From assembly GCA_002348045.1 (NCBI GenBank), contig DDYO01000239.1:1-11504 (forward strand): a stretch of 11,504 nucleotides of DNA, written 5' to 3'. Numbering within the stretch: position 1 is the first letter of the stretch; every line of letters begins with the position of its first letter. The DNA is from Anaerolineales bacterium UBA2232 (lineage in GTDB: Bacteria; Chloroflexota; Anaerolineae; UBA2200). Shown piece by piece: positions 5,824-11,504 of this stretch. A program made the position numbers and the translations under genes. The notes under the pieces are model-generated. The model was not told the origin of the DNA, ran no database searches, and saw only the letters and a program-made list of their open reading frames with translations.

Positions 5824-7850
5824 GCATCGGGATCGAGGGCAATCCTGAGGCCAGGAAGTGCGTGCGGTATCGTCATTGCGCTCTGGATGGGCGTGATGCG
5901 GTAGCGGTAGGGGGCCTCTTGATTGGTGTAAGGGGTGGTGGCTGCGACGATCATCAGGATGCGCGTGCAGGTAGGACTGGCCCTGTGTACCACTGTCGCT
6001 CCCCGGTTCAGTGCATCGAGCTCCACCTTCTGCACCTGAAACGGCTCACACAGGGGCGCCAGCAGAACGACGTAACGTTGGGGTAGGATGTTGTCGTGGC
6101 GCACAAAGCCCTGGGCGGTCCACCCATCGTCGCCCCTCTCACCATCGTGTGAGTAGTTGAGCTCTGGAATGCGGATGTCATCCACGGCAAACCCATCTCC
6201 GTGGACAGAGTCGTCGGTCAGGTACTCGAAGCGGACCTGTATCTGCTGGCCCGCAAACGGCGATAGGTCAAAGGACTCCTCGAACCAGCCATCGGCGGAG
6301 CCAGGCGCCTGGCTGGAGGACCCCGTATAGCCCGGTCCGTAACCGCTTCCGTTCGGGTCATCGGATGCCGTGTGTTGTCCGGAGAGAACCTTCCATGTCT
6401 GCCCGGCGTCGGTCGAGACCTGAACGTAGGCATAGTCCCAACCCTTCTCGATCTCATACCAAAGCCAGGCCTTCAGGGTAGCCCGGGAAACCCCGCCCAG
6501 GTCAAATGTCCGGGTCAGGGTCATGTCGCTGTTGTCCCCGCGGTTGGACCACCACTGGTAGTCCCCGCTGTAGGCCTCGTTTGGGATGACGCGAACGGTC
6601 GCATTTCCTTCGAATTCCAGCCAGAGATCCTGGTCCGCCTCCAGCTCAATGTAGTCAGCGGCGAACTGGTGCACCGTTCCTGACCATTGTCCAGGGAACG
6701 CTGACAGGATGCGCTCAGCCTGAACGCCAACGTCGAGGGACTGATAGCTGTAGGCGTCCCCAACCGCGATATGTTGCATGCCGTCCAAGTAGTTTGCGAG
6801 TATCCAATCCGCGAACAGGTCTTCGAACGTGAGGGATATGCCATTTCGTCGCATCACAGCGGTAAATCCGGCCATGCCATTGGCGGGTTCGGCCACCACT
6901 TGCCGGGTGAGATCGGGGCCAAAACGCTGGGCAAAGTAGGCCATGAACAGGAGCGACGCGCCGTAGTGCTGGGGTGAGCCGGCCTCGTCCCAAGTGGTCA
7001 ACTGCGTGTCTGGCTGCCGGGCAAAGGCAGAAATCACGCCATCTACCGGATAGCCGCACAGATGTACCGCCAGCTCCGCTGCCCCCTCGTTGACCCATGG
7101 ATCTTCATTGCTATCTGCAAACCAGTGGACCATGTGCTGGAACTCGTGTGCCAGCGTGGCGTCGTATGCCGGGGTGCCGGGCACGAGATATTCGGGGTTA
7201 ATGTAGAACATCTCGCGCTCGTTGCTGGAGCCGCTGATGGCTCTTGGGAACTCATCGGTGCTGGAAAAGTAGCCGGCGGCTCCGGAGAAATGGGCATTGA
7301 GGATGGTCAACCGCACGTCGCCGTCTATGCCAGGTGACCACTCAGGCCCAAAGTGGTGCCGGACCGTGGGATACAGGCGCTCCTCAAAGACGTTCGCTGA
7401 GAGTTCGAGTCCATCCTGGTCAACGCTCAGCCCATCCTGAACCCACATCAATACCTGCCCACGGGAAAGGCTGGCAGAGCCAGGTTCAGGACTGATGTAG
7501 CGCAAAGTGGCGCTGATTTCGCGACTCACAGCGCGATCGAGGTCAAGTATCCAGAAGGAGCGCCGGTCGCCAAGCCGGTAGGATTCGGCCGCAGGCACAA
7601 CGCCGACCGGCGCTGTGTCTGACTGATGCAGCAGTCGGCGCGCCAGGTCGTAGGGATCGAGAGGCGGAACACTGGCGTTATCCAGCCGTTTGAGGGTCTC
7701 GGCGCCATGCGCTGTGGCGTCGGCATCCGGTATCTCAGCGACTCGAACCCAAGGCCTGTGGTGTGGAGGAACCAGCAGATTGGATAACAGGATCAAGGCC
7801 AATAAGCCGGCACAACAACATACCAGGGTCAGCAGCAGTGCTCTGCGCAA
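5820..7850 (-). CDS. Secreted HExxH metallopeptidase with immune-inhibitor-A-type C-terminal module
   Basis: This 676-residue protein is predicted to be exported or membrane-anchored. From TTG 7850 it starts MRRALLLTLVCCC, with a hydrophobic segment at about 4-27. The zinc motif is HEFQH (235-239); E255 or E259 in NEGAAE is the likely third ligand, as in gluzincins. HEFQHM resembles M30/hyicolysin-type enzymes. Residues about 425-562 match the M6 immune-inhibitor-A jelly-roll region: YQWWSNRGDNSD, WYEIEKGWDYAYVQVSTD, DPNGSGYGPGYTG and FAVDDI. The last ~110 residues are unassigned. TTG 7850 follows an AAGGAA by 11 bases and begins right after the upstream gene's stop. An alternative TTG at 7901 gives 693 residues, but its first 14 or so codons overlap that gene's zinc-ribbon codons. 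It may process extracellular or exported peptides; its position at the operon end is suggestive only. Confidence 0.85.
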   Translation of the reverse strand: MRRALLLTLVCCCAGLLALILLSNLLVPPHHRPWVRVAEIPDADATAHGAETLKRLDNASVPPLDPYDLARRLLHQSDTAPVGVVPAAESYRLGDRRSFWILDLDRAVSREISATLRYISPEPGSASLSRGQVLMWVQDGLSVDQDGLELSANVFEERLYPTVRHHFGPEWSPGIDGDVRLTILNAHFSGAAGYFSSTDEFPRAISGSSNEREMFYINPEYLVPGTPAYDATLAHEFQHMVHWFADSNEDPWVNEGAAELAVHLCGYPVDGVISAFARQPDTQLTTWDEAGSPQHYGASLLFMAYFAQRFGPDLTRQVVAEPANGMAGFTAVMRRNGISLTFEDLFADWILANYLDGMQHIAVGDAYSYQSLDVGVQAERILSAFPGQWSGTVHQFAADYIELEADQDLWLEFEGNATVRVIPNEAYSGDYQWWSNRGDNSDMTLTRTFDLGGVSRATLKAWLWYEIEKGWDYAYVQVSTDAGQTWKVLSGQHTASDDPNGSGYGPGYTGSSSQAPGSADGWFEESFDLSPFAGQQIQVRFEYLTDDSVHGDGFAVDDIRIPELNYSHDGERGDDGWTAQGFVRHDNILPQRYVVLLAPLCEPFQVQKVELDALNRGATVVHRASPTCTRILMIVAATTPYTNQEAPYRYRITPIQSAMTIPHALPGLRIALDPDA

Positions 7851-7858
7851 AATACCGG

Positions 7859-8350
7859 CTATTCCTTGACGATCTCCAGGGAGGCGCCGCAGTTTGGACA
7901 ATCGCGGACTGCGCTCTTGATGGCAAACTCGCTACCACAATAGCTGCAGCGCTTGACGGCTTTGGCCGGCATGACGCTCTTGAAAACATAGACGTCGTAG
8001 TAGTCTCGTCGCTCGCGTTGGCACTGGCCCTTGCCCACGGCTTCCTCCAAGGCTGCGATGGCTTTCTTGGTAGAAATCTTGAACTCGGCCTGCACCTGAG
8101 CAACGGTCACCTCACCACCCAGGCGCTTGGCCAGCTCCACGATGCCTGTGGCTAGCGCCTCAGGGCTGACCTGGGCCAGACGGCGCAGGGTCAGAAGACC
8201 CGAATTGATCATCACATACCCCAACGCCAACAGAGCCATCGCCACGAGGATGCGACTGGGATTGTTCACGGTGGCGATGAGAAAAATGATGCCCAGGGTT
8301 AGCGTAGGAACTGCTGCAATGACAGCCAACGTGGCCCATCTCTTGTTCAT
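7859..8350 (-). CDS. Two-TM protein with winged-helix-like segment and C-terminal zinc ribbon
   Basis: I do not recognise this 163-residue protein as a named family. Two hydrophobic helices (about 7-27 and 33-53) form a hairpin that anchors it in the membrane. Residues about 63-125 look like a winged helix: alternating helices with VTVAQVQAEFKISTKKAIAALEEAVGKG, the usual place for a recognition helix, followed by a YYDVYVF strand. The C-terminus is a zinc ribbon, C135-x2-C138 and C151-x2-C154. The soluble part probably faces the cytoplasm and could bind nucleic acid or protein. ATG 8350 has GAGGAGGA ending five bases upstream. It starts 22 bases after the coiled-coil gene and ends just before the peptidase gene, so it is very likely in the same operon. 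Confidence 0.8.
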   Translation of the reverse strand: MNKRWATLAVIAAVPTLTLGIIFLIATVNNPSRILVAMALLALGYVMINSGLLTLRRLAQVSPEALATGIVELAKRLGGEVTVAQVQAEFKISTKKAIAALEEAVGKGQCQRERRDYYDVYVFKSVMPAKAVKRCSYCGSEFAIKSAVRDCPNCGASLEIVKE

Positions 8351-8372
8351 GATCGTCCTCCTCGGACGGAGT

Positions 8373-9539
8373 CTATTTCCAGGCTTTGGTTGCCCGGTTC
8401 AAAGCGTTGCCCATGTCTTCGAACATGCGTTGGATTGCCGCCTCATGGAGCCGATCGCGGACGACCTCCTGCACGCGCTGATGAAACTCGATGGGGTGGG
8501 CTCCCATGTAGCGCTCGTCCTTGACCTTGGCCTGAAAGGCAGGCCAAGACTCATGGAACGAGGTAACGGCGTCGGAAAGCTGCAAGTTGATGGAGGGCAG
8601 TCTGTAGCGGCGTTGCTCTTCGTACACCGTTGCCATACTGCGCTGGAAGCGATCCATCCCCTCACCGACACCTTTGAGTACGCCCAAGAGCTCCGCTACT
8701 GCCGTCAGGCCCATCTCATAGTCGCGACGTCTGCGATTGAGTTCGACAAGGGTCTCGAGCCGCTGCTTCCATGGCTCCTCGATGGGAGGCACCTCCTGAA
8801 GACCTCGCAGCAAGCTCTGGGCAGCGTTGCGTTTGGCCTCCTGGTCAAAGTTGGCAAGCAGGTAGTCCAGCCTGGCTTGCAACTGCGCGGTCTCGGTGCT
8901 GATGGCATCCCAGTTGCCTTGGAGCTCTGTCTGCCGATCCTGCAAGGCCTTCTTTTCGGTCTGCCACTTTTCTCGGACGCGGTGGATGCCTGAGGTGACA
9001 AGCTGCAAGTTGGCCGTCAACTGCGCCTGCTGCTTGCGCAGTTTGTTCCGCTTACCCGCGTTTAGTAGCCACCGGAGGGGCAGGCCTCCCTGGTCCCTTA
9101 TCTGAGCATCGAGCTGCGCAATCTCTTCCCGCAGCCGAGACTGACGGAGTTTGAGCTGCTCTTCTTGCTGGTCCAGGATGGGGTTCTGCTCGCGAAGGTG
9201 GGCCACCTGTTGTTGTGCCTGTGCGATGATGCCATCGGCTTGGCCGCGTTTTTCGGCGATCTCTTTCTCCAATTTCTGGATCTGCTCGGTCAGGGTTTGA
9301 CGCTCGGTCTGCTCAGCCTCTGCCAGAAGCTCAGATAGGGCGGGCGGCACATCCGCTTCTGGGTCAAGCAGGGCCTCAGAGTGGGAAGAGAGCAGTTTCT
9401 GGCGTTCTTTCATCTGCTGGGAGTGGAGATCGTTGAACTGGGACTGGATTTCTTCGATCTCGCGATACACGTCGGCAATCCGCTTGCGATTGTCGCGAGT
9501 ATAGTTGTAGAATTCGGCCAGCGTCATTTGGGCGACCAT
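8373..9539 (-). CDS. Long coiled-coil protein, function unknown
   Basis: This 388-residue soluble protein has no signal peptide or TM. Long Glu/Gln/Lys/Arg-rich helices with heptad-like leucines span about 20-55, 68-150 and 163-235. A short GGLPLRWLLN break near 151-160 could be a hairpin turn. The C-terminal ~150 residues are helical but less repetitive, with an aromatic-rich patch (RYRLPSINLQ, SFHESWPAF). No catalytic motif is visible. ATG 9539 has AAAGGAG ending five bases upstream; M5 is a possible later start. It lies 58 bases after the radical SAM gene and 22 bases before the membrane zinc-ribbon gene on the same strand. A scaffold or membrane-associated structural role is possible, and SMC-like or PspA-like identity cannot be shown from motifs. 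Confidence 0.8.
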   Translation of the reverse strand: MVAQMTLAEFYNYTRDNRKRIADVYREIEEIQSQFNDLHSQQMKERQKLLSSHSEALLDPEADVPPALSELLAEAEQTERQTLTEQIQKLEKEIAEKRGQADGIIAQAQQQVAHLREQNPILDQQEEQLKLRQSRLREEIAQLDAQIRDQGGLPLRWLLNAGKRNKLRKQQAQLTANLQLVTSGIHRVREKWQTEKKALQDRQTELQGNWDAISTETAQLQARLDYLLANFDQEAKRNAAQSLLRGLQEVPPIEEPWKQRLETLVELNRRRRDYEMGLTAVAELLGVLKGVGEGMDRFQRSMATVYEEQRRYRLPSINLQLSDAVTSFHESWPAFQAKVKDERYMGAHPIEFHQRVQEVVRDRLHEAAIQRMFEDMGNALNRATKAWK

Positions 9540-9560
9540 TGGCGCTCCTTTGCTTGCAGT

Positions 9561-9583
9561 CCCTTGTCCAGCGGTCTCAAGGG
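9561..9583 (-). other. Small inverted repeat between radical SAM and coiled-coil genes
   Basis: CCCTTG (9561-9566) and CAAGGG (9578-9583) flank an 11-base loop. This is the only secondary structure I see in the 58-base gap. It lacks a T tract, so it is not a convincing terminator; it could be a processing or stability hairpin in a polycistronic message, or chance. Confidence 0.2.
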
Positions 9584-9597
9584 TGTGAAGCCAACTG

Positions 9598-11019
9598 CTA
9601 TGAGTTTCCTTGTCCAGAGAGGCCTACGCCGCAGGCCTTGCCCCATAGACTACGCTTGGTTTTCCACAGCAGCGTCTGAGCCAGATGTTTCGGGCCAGCC
9701 TCTCGAGTAATCTCGTCAAACCCCCCGTGGGAGTCCCAGTACAGAGGACAAGCTCCGCTGCAGATATGTTTCATCTCACAGTTGCGGCATGCTGGCGGGA
9801 GAAACTGCTTCGAACGCCAATAGCGGGCCTCGGCAGTGTACCAAAGCTCCTGAAACGTGTGGCTGAGCAGGTTGCCCAGACCTCGCTCAAAGCTAGAACA
9901 CGGCAGCAATTCACCGTCCGGAGCGACGGATAACAAGCCATCGGCGCACGCGCAGGACTTGCTTCCCAGATCATGGGTGATCGGATTGAACAGGCAGTAA
10001 GGAACAGGCGAATACCAGACCAGCTTGGTTTCCCGGTCCCTGGCGCGCTGTTGGACCTGCTCGATAACGGGTCCGATCTCAGTGTAGGTGACGTCCTCCT
10101 GTGTGTGGCTAAGGGCGGTGCCCGTGCTGATGATGACGTTCATGGAGAAATACTCGGACTTGAGCTCGTCAGCGATATAGTCTACCAGGTCAAGGAGATG
10201 CGCGCGGTTGCTCCCGCAGATGGTGGTGTTGGTGTGGGTATGGATCCCGGCCGCTCGCAACACGTGTACGGCGCGGGTGGTGAGGACAAAAGCGCCTTTG
10301 TGTTGTACGACGGCGTCGTGAATGGCGGCCGTTGGTCCCTCCAGGCTCACCTGCGCCGAGTCCAGCCCAGCGCTCCGGAGGGTGTCAACGTAGCCGTCCT
10401 CTGAGCAACGCAGGCCGTTGGTGATCAGGTTCACGCGCATTCCCTTGCCCTTGGCGTAGGCAATCAGGGCGGGCAGGTCCTTGCGCAAGGTCGGCTCGCC
10501 GCCAGTGAAGGAGACCGTGGGGCAGCGGGCTTCGTCAAAAATGCGGTCAATGATGGCTTTGACCTGTTCCGTGCTCATTTCTTTGGCCTCAACACCGCGG
10601 TTGGGTGACTCAGCATAGCAGAAGACGCAGCGGTTTTGGCATCGGTAGGTCAGCGCGATCTCCGAGAGCACGGGCAGGTCGCGCTTGTGCGTGCCGAAAG
10701 CAGTCTGGCGAACTAGCGGGGCGCCGCAGACATTGTCCTGTAAGAGGGCGCTGACGGTCACCAGGAGCTTTTCCATGTCTTCACGCACGCGCTGAGGTTC
10801 CACACTGTACTGAGTCGCCACTTCGTTCACCACTGCGTCCACGTCGGGAGTACCATCGCTGCCGTATAGCCTTGTCAGCATGGCTACAGCAGTGGGATTC
10901 AGGTGGTGCACGCGATTGGGCCGCAGGATGAAGAGGCCGTCCTCGGGCCGGATGTAAATATAGTCCCGGGTCCCCACTACCAGTGATGCGGCGAAGGACT
11001 GCAGGTCAGAATTAGTCAT
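9598..11019 (-). CDS. Radical SAM/SPASM peptide maturase with N-terminal PqqD-like RRE
   Basis: This 473-residue protein is predicted to modify a ribosomal peptide. Residues about 15-95 match PqqD-like RiPP recognition elements: IRPEDGLFILRPNRVHHLNPTA, then helices with DVDAVVNEVATQYSVEPQRVREDMEKLL. The radical SAM barrel holds the cluster motif C127-x3-C131-x2-C134 (CQNRCVFC), GGEP at 173-176 and ITNG at 199-202. The SPASM region has cysteines at 342, 356, 358, 374, 411, 414, 420 and 424, enough for two auxiliary [4Fe-4S] clusters. SPASM enzymes with an RRE typically form thioether or C-C crosslinks or other changes in precursor peptides. ATG 11019 lies 15 bases after the stop of the Cys-repeat protein and lacks a clear Shine-Dalgarno, so translation is probably coupled to that gene. 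Its substrate is very likely that neighbour, by position and domain logic. Confidence 0.92.
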   Translation of the reverse strand: MTNSDLQSFAASLVVGTRDYIYIRPEDGLFILRPNRVHHLNPTAVAMLTRLYGSDGTPDVDAVVNEVATQYSVEPQRVREDMEKLLVTVSALLQDNVCGAPLVRQTAFGTHKRDLPVLSEIALTYRCQNRCVFCYAESPNRGVEAKEMSTEQVKAIIDRIFDEARCPTVSFTGGEPTLRKDLPALIAYAKGKGMRVNLITNGLRCSEDGYVDTLRSAGLDSAQVSLEGPTAAIHDAVVQHKGAFVLTTRAVHVLRAAGIHTHTNTTICGSNRAHLLDLVDYIADELKSEYFSMNVIISTGTALSHTQEDVTYTEIGPVIEQVQQRARDRETKLVWYSPVPYCLFNPITHDLGSKSCACADGLLSVAPDGELLPCSSFERGLGNLLSHTFQELWYTAEARYWRSKQFLPPACRNCEMKHICSGACPLYWDSHGGFDEITREAGPKHLAQTLLWKTKRSLWGKACGVGLSGQGNS

Positions 11020-11034
11020 GAGGATGTCGACACT

Positions 11035-11481
11035 TTAGAAGCGGCCCACACAGGCGCTGTGGCACGCACTGTGGCACGCACTGTGACAGACGCACGCGCT
11101 GTGACACGCGCTGTGGCAGGCATCGTGCACACACGCGCTGTGGCAGGCATCGTGCACACAGGCGCTGTGACACGCGCTGTGACACGCGCTGTGGCAGGCA
11201 TCGTATCCTGGGGCATCGGCGGCTTCCTGGCCCGTCAGTCGTGACACGCCGGCCTCCAAGCTGGCAGCCACCGCAGCCGCTTTGCTCTCAATCCCCTTGC
11301 TGATGTCCCGCGCCAAGCTCTCAATTGGGGTCACGGCTTGCTCGGCAGCGCGCACCAGAGTGGGTGGCTCTCCATCACTCACCATCTTTGGTTGCGGCCC
11401 GGCGCTGACAGGCCGATAGCGATCACTGATGATGATCCAGGGCGTATAGGGTTGTTGCCACACGCTGGGACCCATCACCAC
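11035..11481 (-). CDS. Candidate RiPP precursor with C-terminal CHSA (CXXX-type) cysteine repeats
   Basis: This small protein has 148 residues from GTG 11481, or 146 from ATG 11475 (numbering used here). Neither start has a clear ribosome binding site and the frame stays open to the window edge, so it may be longer. Residues 1-92 form a leader-like part: an aromatic stretch ([12 protein letters not shown]), then an Ala-rich predicted amphipathic helix (about 38-80). From 94 to 142 there are 13 cysteines at C-x3-C spacing in repeated CHSA units, with two VHDA variants and one CVC junction, ending in VGRF-stop. There are 11 histidines in the array. No signal peptide or TM is visible. Directly upstream of an RRE-bearing SPASM radical SAM gene, it is best read as its substrate. 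It recalls CXXX-repeat peptides paired with radical SAM enzymes; a metal-binding protein is the main alternative. Confidence 0.75.
   Translation of the reverse strand: MVMGPSVWQQPYTPWIIISDRYRPVSAGPQPKMVSDGEPPTLVRAAEQAVTPIESLARDISKGIESKAAAVAASLEAGVSRLTGQEAADAPGYDACHSACHSACHSACVHDACHSACVHDACHSACHSACVCHSACHSACHSACVGRF
11050..11205 (-). repeat. Nested tandem repeat encoding the CHSA array
   Basis: The basic unit is 12 bases (plus-strand form acacgcgctgtg and close variants, for example 11050-11061, 11062-11073, 11074-11085, 11092-11103, 11158-11169, 11170-11181 and 11182-11193). A 27-base higher-order unit is perfectly duplicated head to tail at 11104-11130 and 11131-11157, and its first 23 bases recur at 11182-11204. 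All variation preserves the reading frame and the cysteine codons. The pattern indicates growth by in-frame duplication and likely length variation between strains. Confidence 0.9.
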
Positions 11482-11504
11482 CGGCCGTGGGGCTCGCTCG
11501 AATT

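Noticed and set aside
7851..7901. Longer N-terminus of the peptidase from TTG 7901
   Set aside because: It overlaps the codons of the zinc-ribbon protein's conserved C-terminus and has no ribosome binding site. TTG 7850 gives a clean signal sequence. It is not fully excluded, since neither start is strong.
11050..11205. CRISPR-like array of short repeats
   Set aside because: The units are 12 and 27 bases, are contiguous with no unique spacers, and all keep one minus-strand reading frame with conserved Cys codons. No cas genes are present. It is a coding repeat.
11059..11244. Plus-strand reading frame through the repeat (Arg/Thr/Val/Ala-rich)
   Set aside because: It is the complement of the Cys-repeat gene, has no ribosome binding site, and its composition is forced by the repeat. 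The minus-strand frame adjoins the radical SAM gene and makes biological sense.
11035..11481. Multiheme cytochrome reading of the C-x3-C-H pattern
   Set aside because: C-x3-CH is not the standard CxxCH motif, there is no signal peptide for export to the haem ligation site, and overlapping motifs would share cysteines. The radical SAM neighbour favours a RiPP substrate. Metal binding remains a weaker alternative.
9598..11481. His-Xaa-Ser (Hxs) radical SAM system
   Set aside because: The repeat has His directly followed by Ser (CHSA), not H-x-S spacing, and there is only one radical SAM gene where the Hxs system has two plus HxsD.

Overview
The window is GC-rich bacterial chromosomal DNA with Shine-Dalgarno-led genes and some GTG/TTG starts. 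The gene style (DUF2207 membrane protein with a polyglycine tail, aldo/keto reductase fused to a ferredoxin module, immune-inhibitor-A-type secreted peptidase, PqqD-like/radical SAM protein) would suit an anaerobic or facultative Chloroflexota-like lineage. That assignment is inference only, because no taxonomic marker is present. There are two opposing transcription blocks and no gene-free stretch longer than about 300 bases.

The plus-strand block (1-5823) starts with a short leader carrying a promoter-like site, a CAT-anticodon tRNA with its own terminator-like hairpin, and a promoter-like TATAAT leading into ftsH. A strong hairpin follows ftsH. Then come a fluoroacetyl-CoA-thioesterase (FlK)-like hot-dog protein with a complete catalytic triad, a secreted/membrane DUF2207 protein ending in 16 consecutive glycines, and a COG1453-type aldo/keto reductase with two ferredoxin-type [4Fe-4S] motifs. 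These are ordinary housekeeping or metabolic genes with no clear shared pathway.

The minus-strand block (11504-5820) is the interesting part and reads from the right edge. It encodes a small protein whose C-terminal third is a Cys/His repeat array (13 Cys, mostly C-H-S-A units). Fifteen bases later comes a radical SAM/SPASM protein with an N-terminal PqqD-like peptide-recognition domain. Then follow a long soluble coiled-coil protein, a two-TM protein with a winged-helix-like segment and a C-terminal zinc ribbon, and a large secreted HExxH metallopeptidase with an immune-inhibitor-A-type C-terminal module. The first two genes form a textbook RiPP pair: repetitive Cys-rich precursor plus RRE-bearing SPASM maturase. 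I propose it as a CXXX-repeat-like thioether or crosslinked peptide system that may be undescribed. The three downstream genes are tightly spaced and could supply scaffolding, regulation or membrane function, and processing; those roles are inferred only from position.

The two blocks converge on a CTAG tetranucleotide that supplies the stop codons of both terminal genes. The precursor reading frame is still open at the right edge, so its true start, its promoter and any further operon members may lie outside the window.
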